Shown: piece by piece, positions 55,701 through 64,000 of the stretch | Numbering within the stretch: position 1 is the first letter of the stretch | Layout: each line of letters begins with the position of its first letter | Source: Porites lobata | Lineage: Eukaryota > Cnidaria > Anthozoa > Scleractinia > Poritidae | Assembly (NCBI GenBank): GCA_942486035.1 | Contig: CALNXK010000039.1 | Span: forward strand, 276,001-340,000 | DNA length: 64,000 bases | Direction: 5' to 3' | Made by a program: the position numbers and the translations under genes | The notes under the pieces: generated by a model | Databases searched by the model: none | Told to the model about the DNA's origin: nothing | What the model saw: only the letters and a program-made list of their open reading frames with translations

Positions 55701-58700
55701 AAAAAGTTGTGAGTAGATGACCTTATTAAATATAGCGACTCTAGGATGGTGAGTGGTGACTCAGGGTTGTCACTAAGATTTCAAGTTGTCGTGTAAAGAC
55801 AACAGTACATGTAGGTGGGGAATCGAACAGCTAGGGATGTCTTTTGGTTCCAGATTTCTTTTAAGTCCAATAAAAGGAGCCAGGAGCCACACTCATTGTA
55901 GCCGGGGGGAAATCCCCGGCCCCTGGCTCTTAATGACCGCCTCGGTGACAGGAGCTTAGTCTTGTATAGGGTAGCAACATTCAGCTGAATACTAGGTGTG
56001 GTATAAGCTAAGGTTTCAAGGATCTGAGCGTCACACCCCCGCTCACCCATCCCTTCCACCCTGTCCCCCTGGGAGTAGTCGTTCACATCTCCACTCACCC
56101 ATCCCTTCCACTCGGTCCTTCTGGGAGTAGTTGTTCACATCCCCACCCATCCCTTCCAACCAGTCCTCCTGGGAGTAGTCGTTTACATCCCCACTCACCC
56201 ACTCACCCATCCCTTCCACCCTGTTCCCCTGGGAGTAGTCGTTCCTGGCTGCTACAATAGCTTGACGTCTTTCCTAATATTGGCCAGAGTGAATGATTAG
56301 ATAGTTAATGATATTTTATTACTGCTCATTCTTTCAGGAAATGGCAGGCGTAGCGGGAGCAGTGTTAATAGCTGTTGGTCTGTTAGGAGGAGGTTTAGCT
56401 GGTGTTTATATTGACAAGACCAAGAAGTTTGAAGAAACCGCCAAAGTTGCATATGGTCTAGCAGCAGTATCATGTGCCCTTTTTGCTGTTGTAAGTTTGA
56501 GTAATATAGCGTAATACCTAATTTTTCGCTTGAAATGTGAAGTCTCCTGGTGAAAAACTCACGGATGTCTCAATCTTGGACAAAACCAAGGATGGTTGAT
56601 ACCATAAAATTCCGAAAATAAGCCCCTCCATGCATAACGCCCTCGAAATATAAGCCCCCCAAACTCGTAACGCAAAAAACCCTCCGTTAAATCGCCCCTC
56701 CAAATATAAGCCCCGCGGGGGTTTGTACTTGAAAATTGCCCTCAAATACAAAGTAAAATAAAGCAAAAACTGTAAATTTCCTTCCAACTGTAAGGCTAGC
56801 CCAATCGATTTTGAAACGCAAATTTCCCTTCATAGAAAAGCCCCTCCAAAAATAGCAACTCAAACAAGGCTTTGAAAAATATAAGCCCAGGGGCTTATTT
56901 TCGGATTTTTACGGTAACTTGTTTCAACCACGTCGACATTTTCGCTGAAACCCGTAGTAGATTGACGACGACTATCACGTTTCCCCCCTAAATAACGCTG
57001 GTTCACACGCGCGCACTAGTTAGTATTGAAGAAATCTCGTTCTCGTAGTCCTCGTTTTAGAAGCCATAGGTCTTTGTGAAATGAGTGCCCCTTGCCCCCT
57101 CCCACCCCAAGAACCTTAAGACAAAGGAAAGGACTCACTGGTATTAAGAATCGTGGTCGTTTTCGCTAACGAGAGCTTTTCGTCAAAGAGTTTGAAGAGA
57201 TAGTTCAAATGGGGTTTAACAATAGCCTGCGTACGAAGAGCTCGCTCAGAAACGCTCGTTACGCAGGCTTGCCTGTACAATGCTGCTGGTCCCAACTAGA
57301 AGTGGTGGTTTACGAGAGTTGTCGCAGGGATAGCTTACATAGTACAGTGGAACCCTGCCCTACGGATCCCCATATAAAACGACCAGTTTCGTTTGTTCCG
57401 ACGAAATGCTCATGCATCTTATCGAAAATTAACCCGCTTTTAAAGTACGAACACTACTTAATACGGACTACAGACACTATTCTATGTCCCGAGTCAGATG
57501 TCATAAATCGTTAGCCTCGCTGTGCGGAAACTGGTTATCAGCACAATGTATTTAGAGAGCTTTAGATTTGAGGACAAGAACGAGTACAAGTACGACATTA
57601 CATTTAAAGTTTTTGCGCGTGTTGTCAAAAAAAAGAGACTCCCCGGAAAGCTTCATTTTCCTTTTTTTTTTTGTCACAAAAAATTTAGTACGGTTATTTA
57701 TACTGAAGGGGGTTAAGCCCTCTCTCGATAGCAAAATGATAAAATTTCTTACATTTGATAACATTTTCCCGCCACTACGACATTCTCGCGAAAACTCGTA
57801 GTAGAATGACGACGGCTATCACGTTTTCCCGGCAAAATGAGGCTAGTTCACGTGTGAGCATCTTCGTCCTCGTCTCAAAATATAAGCTCTCTTTATACCG
57901 AATATCTTATCAATGAAAACCTAGCACAAACAGCGAATTACCTTTTAAACATTCTGTCTAATGTTCAGTCCTCCTGGCCTGAGTTGCAAGCTAAAAGCGT
58001 CAGTATAAAGTAAAGTTATGGATTTCATCGTTGTATTTCAAGACAAGAATACTTGAAGGGTAGTTTTACTCTGAGACTGATAAATGATAGTAAGGTTTCT
58101 TAAGATTGAACTTGTTAAAATTACAGATAAATGTTTAGACTTTTTTTAGACTTTAGACTCGGACACCCAGATAATACGGACATTATTGCATGTCCTCTCG
58201 TTGTCCGTATTAACCGGGTTCAACTGTTCCTCTCTTCTTCAGAGTCCTTGCAAGCTAACTATAAATATCTCTGTTTGTTATCAGGTAGCAAGGATGCCTC
58301 ATCAGCCTGTTCTTATTGTTGTTAGCTGCGGTTTATTTGGCTTCTTTGCGTTCGCTCTTATGCCCGTCTGTTTGGAAGTCGGGGTGGAGTGTACCTATCC
58401 TGTGGCTGAAGCAACAAGTGCAGGCCTACAGTGGATGGCTGGGTATGTTGTGTACGATGTACACAAGGCAACAGGGAAAGCAGGCAAATCAACAAAAAAA
58501 AATTAGCTTTGAAACGGACACTCTAAACCTCCAAGCAATCAACGAAGGCTTTTCATTCAACTAATTAATAACTATGATGTAATCGATCTTATTATTCATT
58601 CAGAATAATTTTCCGTTTCTGATTGGCTAAAATCCCACGCATAATTAACAATTATTCCTCGAGTCCGAATGGGCTCTGAGTCAATAGCCATTTAGTCTAT

Positions 58701-59487
58701 TGACTCAGAGGCCATGAGATAAGGGATAAGGGAAGGGGGGCGGTCTCAAAAAAAAAATTTTTTTTTGCCCTTCGGGCCTCAGTTTGGTCTAAAAATAAGG
58801 GGGCCGGGTTCCTCCCCTGCATCCGCCACTGAAGATCCTGGAGTGTCTATAAGGTCATTTACGGTGCCTAAGTCCACTTTTTTCGTTGTTTTCGAGCTAA
58901 AAGTAAAACCAGTTCTACTTTGCACATAAATGGAATTACCTGATTTGGATAAGAGAACTAAGGCCCTGACCTCACTAATGCAGTGTGTGTATGTCCCTTA
59001 TTCTCCCGATTTGCCTCGCTCGCCACTTTTTGGGGACCCTTTATCTCCCGCAATTCTCAATTGAAGAACTTCGCTGAGCTTCAAGCAAAGAGATGTTGGT
59101 AAGATTTACAATATGTTCGTGGAATAGCAGAGTTATGATCCTTTTTTATGTCTTTTCTTTTTCAGTCAAGCCACCGGTATCGTTTTCATCTTACTTTGCC
59201 AATTGTTAGAAGTTCCAAGACGTTTTAAAGACCACAAATGTCATGGGAAATCTAAGGGCGACAAAGTCCCAGACTTTGAAAGGGCCATGTACTTTATGAC
59301 ATCAACAGCGGTTGCTATGGCAATTCTCCTTATTTGTACGTTCAAGCCTTCCTATAAACGCCTGGAAATGGAGCGGAGGAGAGCAGCAATGAGAATTCTA
59401 AACGTAGGAAATCAGGGGAGATTACCTACCTTCCCTAGCAATGGATCTATCTCAGAGAATGGGGGAGATGTTCCAGGGTCACCCTAA
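49742..59487 (+). CDS. SLC49A3: SLC49A3 (MFSD7), major facilitator superfamily transporter, 9 exons
   Basis: Exons: 49742-49945, 51338-51496, 52748-52964, 53875-53951, 54359-54493, 55111-55227, 56338-56490, 58285-58442, 59166-59487 (TAA). All junctions are GT-AG and in phase, giving 513 residues. The protein belongs to the SLC49 group with FLVCR and DIRC2. Matches to vertebrate SLC49A3: RRWYVLLVLFVLN and LWLSFAPIADYTAGF around helices 1-2, INWLSIVYLV and WILDVLGLRTG, ILLGAWLNAVGAAVRIL, LGSPTKLAAVWFGADERATA, SNPVGVMVANVLGPVLVK, the SSPPTPPTAS loop (about 237-246), NKAYLVLMIAFGSGIGLFT and LLEQVICPRGYND, GGLAGVYIDKTKKFEETAK. Twelve helices are expected at a membrane. The substrate of SLC49A3 is not established; haem or other small-molecule transport is known only for relatives. 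The start is the first ATG, 196 bases from the SUPT7L start. Confidence 0.95.
50366..50481. mobile_element. Foldback 'aacaattattcc' MITE
   Basis: Aacaattattccacaagtgc ... ttggatatgagatg is mirrored by catctcatatccaacaagtg ... ggaataattgtt. Relatives at about 58645-58715 and 63690-63860 share the aacaattatt ends. Confidence 0.8.
50838..51140 (-). mobile_element. tRNA-derived SINE
   Basis: Read on the minus strand, the head (about 51128 down to 51070) is tRNA-like: a ggttgagagagcactgg A-box region, an anticodon-arm-like ctgctgattgggaggtcg, and a GGTTCATAACCC B box at 51074-51086. The body then has ccctgag...aaataactgagaaagtc and ctttctagtcttctcagata. It sits in SLC49A3 intron 1. The family looks like a SINE I associate with anthozoan genomes (recall, unverified). 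Confidence 0.7.
52196..52311. repeat. Foldback 'gtttgcatagcctgat'
   Basis: Tgtgtttgcatagcctgat pairs with atcaggctatgcaaacatgg, and inner cgagac/gtctcg-like words pair. In SLC49A3 intron 2. Confidence 0.75.
52318..52457. mobile_element. Right part of pogo-like MITE
   Basis: Ttttttaccccagtaataat, aaagaaccttgatataac, and cttatactaaggttccactg ta match the 33090-33402 type. A left part lies at about 51637-51712, so the element was split by about 600 bases of later insertion. Confidence 0.65.
53298..53754. mobile_element. MITE 'tac(t/c)(g/a)tatttcc ... ggaaatatggta'
   Basis: Tactgtatttcctggaataa at the left and cattcaaggaaatatggta at the right are imperfect inverted repeats. The repeated word aataatcgcctccctcaaat occurs twice inside. 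In SLC49A3 intron 3. Confidence 0.75.
54778..55066. repeat. Dispersed repeat, copy 2 (relative at 9060-9310)
   Basis: Same orientation and order of blocks as 9060-9310, with a few indels. In SLC49A3 intron 5, ending just before exon 6. Confidence 0.7.
55996..56247. repeat. Minisatellite, about 62-base unit, four copies
   Basis: Units contain cacccatcccttccaccctg, tccccctgggagtagtcgtt and cacatccccact. Copies differ by a few bases and the last has an extra cactcacc duplication. In SLC49A3 intron 6. Confidence 0.9.
56597..56931. mobile_element. MITE 'tacc(a/g)taaaa(a/t)tccgaaaataagccc'
   Basis: Accataaaattccgaaaata agcccctcc at the left is mirrored by ggggcttattttcggatttt tacggta at the right. 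Internal ataagcccc words recur. In SLC49A3 intron 7. Confidence 0.85.
56932..58284. other. SLC49A3 intron 7, repeat mosaic
   Basis: It holds a pair of related blocks (about 56940-57065 and 57758-57900, sharing gtagtagattgacgacg-like and ctatcacgttt words), an agcctgcgtacgaagagctc foldback at 57222-57270, and cagtggaaccctgccctacg-type and acccagataatacggacatt-type MITE ends at about 57350 and 58160. No exon seen. Confidence 0.5.
58630..58716. mobile_element. Foldback with 'aattaacaattattcc' end
   Basis: Gggctctgagtcaatagcca and tattgactcagaggccatga pair around ttagtc. Related to 50366 and 63690. Confidence 0.65.
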
Positions 59488-61320
59488 AATTGACATGCTG
59501 TCAAAAGGTTGCCTAGCAACCATCTTTGACTGACGGTGGCCATTGCCGTAGGCGAAGTAGCTGGAAAGCCCTCTCTATTCTAATTTAGCTGAAAGCTTAG
59601 ACATGAGCGAACAAGGACAGCCTCAGGTAGTATGTTGCCCATCAAAGAGTGGAAGTCTGACATTGATGTGACAGCTTTCCTAACGCTACGATGATTTGAG
59701 GTTTATTTCGGGATCTTCCTCGAAAAGCGATACATACACTAGACGTCACGTAAGGCGTGGAACTTAAAAATAACGTAATGTGCAAGGTTACTTCAACGGA
59801 AATACATTGGGAAAGGTTTCGTTAATGGCTCTAATACGAGTTGAACTCGTCTTCATTAGTTCTTTAAGTCGACCTATTGGCCATCAACTTGATTTCCTTT
59901 ACACCATTCTTGCATACTATGTTATTTTGTTGTTCTCATTTTAGCCGTTAGAGGTAAAATGTTTCCTAATAAGAAGTTTGATGATTGATCTTGGCTAAAA
60001 TATTTTTAATGCAGAATTTACCGTTATTCCGTGTTCCAAAGTAAACAGTCGAATATTTTTAAAGGTACTTTTGTTTTAAATGAAGGCTCGTAGAAGATGC
60101 CTTGTTAAGGCCTTTTATATACACTCGAAAGTTTTATACTGAGCGGGGTTTGTTATGTACGCATATACAAAAAGCTTTACCCTCGTAACCCTTCAAGTTT
60201 TTTTTTAATTGCAAATATTTCTCTGTTTCTGATTGGTGTAAATCCCACGGCTAATTCTTCATAGGTGTTGACCAAACTTGAAATATGTTGCTTTGAGCTT
60301 ACGATTGACGTTAATACTAAAATATCAGACTTACGAGGTCATACAGACGTCACGCAAATTAGTGGCGTGGTAGCTCAGCTGTTTTGGCAAAGGAGAACTG
60401 CAGAAAATGACGAAAAATTTCCCACGTCAGTAATGCGAGTCGAAATTGCCGAAACCACATGCCTCAAAAAAACATAGCGAGAATACACAAAAATAACACT
60501 CGAGGGATGAAAAACTGCTGTACAAACATTATTTACCAGAACAATGATCCCCTCATGTCCTTAAAGTGACGGGTAACAAGGGTATGCTTTCAAGATGAAA
60601 ATTTAACGTTGTGATAAGCGTATTTCATTATCATAAATAATTTACAAAGCCAAAATCAGATGAAAAACTTCTCATAGTTGCATGCTTAATTTCTCCAGTC
60701 ATTTTATTTATCGGACACAGTATTTCATGAGAAAACTGTATCAAAAACATCGAAGTTGGTGAAAAATACTCCGCTGCGCCTCTTTCAACTCTGTTCTCAG
60801 TGTTTCATTTTACAAAGAAACACTCTGTCTCGTGTTTGATAAACTACCAAAATAATTCTTGAAGATGGCATTCGTTGGAAGAATTACATCCTCAACCTTC
60901 TGAGTAGAAACTCGCAGGTTAAACTTTCTTTAGTATTTTTTACCAGCTTTTCTGGAAACAGGCCTGCCCAGAGGGAATGTGCCCAACTGCAAACAAACAC
61001 GAAATTGCCCGACAGACGAAAGCCTTACCTTCTGCCATGAGAACGTGGTCCTAAGAACAACAAAGATGATTTTACCCCATCGGATGTATTTTACCTCATG
61101 ATATGGAGGAAAGAAAATTTGATCCAGCTAACCGCTTAAAAATGATTTAGGAAACGGGTCCGTAGGGATGATTTGAAAAATCGTGCCCACCTCTTGAAAA
61201 TTTCAAGCTACGCGCTGGATAATTCGAACTAACTCTTGGTGTTTTTTCCCATTTCTCAAACCTTACTATTTGCGAAACTATCATTTGCCCCGGGGAGGCT
61301 CAAAACTCATGATATTAAGG
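59488..61320. other. SLC49A3 3' flank
   Basis: AT-rich DNA downstream of the stop, including the probable 3' UTR. No further gene recognised. An AATAAA lies at about 61888, too far to assign with any confidence. Confidence 0.45.
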
Positions 61321-61533
61321 GCTTGTTTACATGGAGGTGGGGGACCCCAGGTAGGTGAAGTAACCCGCTTAGGTGGGGTAACCCGCCTGTCAATATAATC
61401 TCTCATTTTAATTTGATCACGTTTCCCAAGAGAGGATAAAGCTTCTCTCTTGCGTTTACATGATAGGTGGGGTGACCCGCCGCGGATTAGCTCACCTACT
61501 TGGGGTACCCACCTCCATTTAAACAGGCCCTAA
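61321..61533. mobile_element. MITE with 'gggcttgtttacatggaggtg' ends
   Basis: Gggcttgtttacatggaggt ggg...accccaggtaggtga is mirrored by tcacctacttggggtaccca ...tccatttaaacaggccc. Inner ggtggggtaacccgcc and gtggggtgacccgcc also pair. Confidence 0.8.
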
Positions 61534-61576
61534 AGATTAAAAAAAAAACGTTTTCTTAAGGGAGCTTAAAGAGCTG

Positions 61577-61816
61577 TAAATTAAAGTGCTGATTACATGA
61601 GCAGGGTTGGCCGGTTTGCTGGGCTGACTTGCTTTCGCTTTGCCGAGGAGACTTTTACTCCTTTATTAGGCCATCTCGATATCAGGATTCCAACCAACCA
61701 GGCTGGCTGGATTGTCGTGTAAATCACTAAGTTGATTTCAGTATGTTGCGTTTAATTAACGAGCCACGATCTTGGCAAAGCGAGCCAGCTGGGCTCATGC
61801 ATGTAATCAGCCCTTT
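61577..61816. mobile_element. MITE 'gtgctgattacatgagcag'
   Basis: The left gctgattacatgagcagggt and the right gggctcatgcatgtaatcag are imperfect inverted ends. Inner tgctttcgctttgccgag pairs with cttggcaaagcgagcc. Confidence 0.7.
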
Positions 61817-62319
61817 GGCATTTATATCTCTTTAGAACATTATAGCAGAATTAATTTATACTTCTTAAAGCTATAAAACTATATTTTAATAAATAAATTA
61901 TTGGAATACATAATTTTTGTGTTGGTTATAACGTCTTTTGATTGCTAATCCCGGTGTCGCGTTCTTTCTTGCCTTGTGCTGTGTTAATTTTTGCGTCGAA
62001 GGAAACCCTGACGTATGCTCTCTTTCACTGCTACGTTGGTAAGTTTGCTTGTTTTAAACTGTGTTTAGGTTTTTTAGTGGACTAGAATACAGTTAATACA
62101 TGGATGCAATATGGTGTGGAAGCCCAAAAAGAAACCATAAGGCCTATAGATATTGGTGCTCACTATCTTGCGCTGTATTTGATTGTTACGTTGGTCCGCT
62201 CGCTGTTGTATTTGACTGTTACATTTTTTTGCTCCGTCTTGTCCTGTATTTGAGTGTTGGTCTGCTCGTTGTTTAGCGTTGTGCCCTTTCCTGCTATTTG
62301 ACGTTTGATGTTACATTAA

Positions 62320-62790
62320 CCCTACAGAGAGGAGAAGTGTGACGTCACGTTGCCATGGTAGCAACATTTCTGGATCACTACAATGGGAAGCTTAAGCAAC
62401 GACGACGGCGACGGCAACGAGAACGGCAAAAAAGCAATTGGTTTATATTAGCAAAATAACAACTTTGCACGTGCCGATCACGCTTTTTGTACATTTCTTA
62501 GCCGTCGTTGCAAGTCTGCGACATGAAACTTCATAATTTCACGTGCCCGCTTCACGGAGTTGGTGAACATAGCACAAAATGTTCTGTTTCTTTTTCTAAA
62601 CCAGATACGGTCTTTTCGGGTTCAACCTCAGACAATTTCGCCAAGATTTTACGAATTAAATGAAATTGAGTAAGATTGATGAAGTTTGAAACAGTGCGAA
62701 TTGACTTTTTAAGTGACGTTTTCGGTTTGTTGTCATCCAGAAACTTTGCTATCATGGCAACGTGACGTAACAACTTCCTCCTCTCTATTC
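62320..62790. mobile_element. Two nested MITEs
   Basis: The outer pair is agagaggagaagtgtgacgt cacgttgccatgg (62325-62358) against ccatggcaacgtgacgt-type arm ending cctcctctctat (62755-62790), with atttctgga/tccagaaa inside. The inner element from about 62384 is the gggagcttaagcaacgac family (caacgacgacggcgacggca, ttggtttatattagcaaaat). Confidence 0.75.
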
Positions 62791-63640
62791 AGACCGGGCT
62801 TTTTGCCTTTTTCTTCCTGCGACTAGGGGAACGGCCACCAAAGTTACACAGAATGATGTAACCATCATTTCACTGCATGTAGGCATAACGTGATTGACTC
62901 ACTGACGTAATTTAACGTCGTTATGACGTTATATTGACGACGTTTTTGAAAAACCCAAATTTCATCAATTTTTAACAATATCAGTGATGTCATGATGGCG
63001 TCTTTTATTATTAAAGAACGATCTTGAACCATTCGCCATCTTAAATCCACCATTTTGAATTAATTAATGGTATTCACTGTCACTTAAAACCCGTATATAT
63101 CTAGGTAATATACAAAAATTGATCGTGTCAAAAAAGATGCATTGGAAGCAAAAAGTCCGCAAGTTGTGAAATTCCGAGAGAAATTAACACTCTGGTAAAA
63201 ATTGAACCCAAGATCTACCATTTCATTAACCTGCGAATCAGGCTTTTCTTTTTTTCTTTCTTTTTTTCGGGGAAACAAAAAGAGAAGAAGGATCGCCTGA
63301 TGGCAGGTTACCATTTGGTCATTTTAAATTCATGTTTTTTGTCTTTTTACTTTTTACAAATTAGTCAGTAAAAAGCCTGGATTACTCTAACAGATAATAA
63401 ATTTTATAGCGTTGAAGACTGATTTTACTTAATCCCTGAAACGTCAGACTAACAATTAATTTCAAATAGCTACAAGTACACAAAAGAATACATGGTAATT
63501 TGTGTACAATAGCGCGTACTGGTCTACTACCTATTGCACGCGGGTTAAGTAAAATCATTTTTGTATTGTTAAATTAAGTAAAATGTTATAATTTAGCAAG
63601 TAACAGTATTTATATGAAACAAGCAAAGTGTGAAAAACAT
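62791..63640. other. Unexplained intergenic DNA
   Basis: AT-rich. It holds an imperfect pair near 63230-63310 (cattaacctgcgaatcaggc against gcctgatggcaggttacca) that forms a foldback around a ttttctttttttc tract. No gene seen. Confidence 0.45.
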
Positions 63641-63872
63641 GGTTGTCAAAACTCGGTTGCCATGACAACGCCACAACGACTGTTAAATGTTTCCAGATAA
63701 TTAACAATTATTGGACGAGGTTGAGCAAAATATCGTGATTTGTCAGCGGCGAGCAGATCAATTAGTTGCCGAAGCCGAAGGCTGAGGCAAGTAATTGATG
63801 TGCGAGACACTGGCAAATCACCATATGTTGTGGTAACCGAGTTCAATAATTGTTTTATCATTGGATCACCAA
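63640..63872. mobile_element. Foldback with 'aacaattatt' end and palindromic core
   Basis: Cggttgccatgacaacg...ccagataattaacaattatt plus ggacgagg on the left; ggtaaccgagttcaataatt plus gttttatcattgg on the right. Central ggttgccgaagccgaag-type words pair (atcaattagttgccgaagcc / ggctgaggcaagtaattgat). Confidence 0.65.
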
Positions 63873-64000
63873 GTTTGTTTTTTAATGAATATCTTCGGGA
63901 AGCGAAGCGATCTGCCTTTTTTCACGCAATAACGTATCACGCGTGGTTTCGTTCGCGCATAAGGCAGAATATTATTTGCAGCCAAACACAGTTGCACGAC

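Noticed and set aside
60361..60450. tRNA-like string ggcgtggtagctcagctg
   Set aside because: It resembles an A box only. No matching acceptor stem or proper B box follows, so neither a tRNA nor a SINE can be supported.

Overview
This window is animal nuclear DNA. It has small GT-AG exons, long AT-rich introns and a very high load of short inverted-repeat elements (MITEs), foldbacks and a tRNA-derived SINE. Several repeat families look to me like ones seen in reef-building corals. A cnidarian, probably a scleractinian coral, is the best guess, but that rests on recall and not on a search. No bacterial, viral or CRISPR feature is visible.

Layout from left to right: (1) 558-4572, plus strand: the last four exons of an M17 leucyl-aminopeptidase-like gene that enters from outside the window. 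(2) 6026-11629, minus strand: a complete 7-exon FAHD2-type fumarylacetoacetate-hydrolase-family gene, convergent with the first. (3) 13378-20502, minus strand: NOP56, the box C/D snoRNP core protein, with eight exons including a proposed first exon whose only codon is the ATG. (4) 30846-49545, minus strand: SUPT7L (STAF65-gamma, a SAGA/STAGA subunit), with 12 exons that all join in frame and give 376 residues. (5) 49742-59487, plus strand: SLC49A3 (MFSD7), a 12-TM major facilitator transporter with nine exons and 513 residues, head to head with SUPT7L across only 196 bases. (6) Two intronless 266-residue seven-helix membrane protein genes on the minus strand: one inside the next-to-last SUPT7L intron (34301-35101), the other downstream of the SUPT7L end (28131-28931).

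The two seven-helix genes lie in a diverged tandem segmental duplication (about 22503-29410 versus 30143-35580). It also copied the SUPT7L terminal exon (23000-23071 and 30846-30917) and two MITEs. Later insertions entered each copy separately, so the order of several transposition events can be read. The rest is intron and intergenic DNA holding dispersed repeats, palindromes, microsatellites and minisatellites. NOP56 (ribosome biogenesis) and SUPT7L (transcription co-activation) are housekeeping genes. FAHD2 and the aminopeptidase are metabolic genes. I see no sign that the neighbours form one pathway. The items most worth following are the nested, duplicated orphan seven-helix gene with a likely gene-conversion tract, the duplicated SUPT7L last exon, and a hammerhead-like motif in a Penelope-like remnant.
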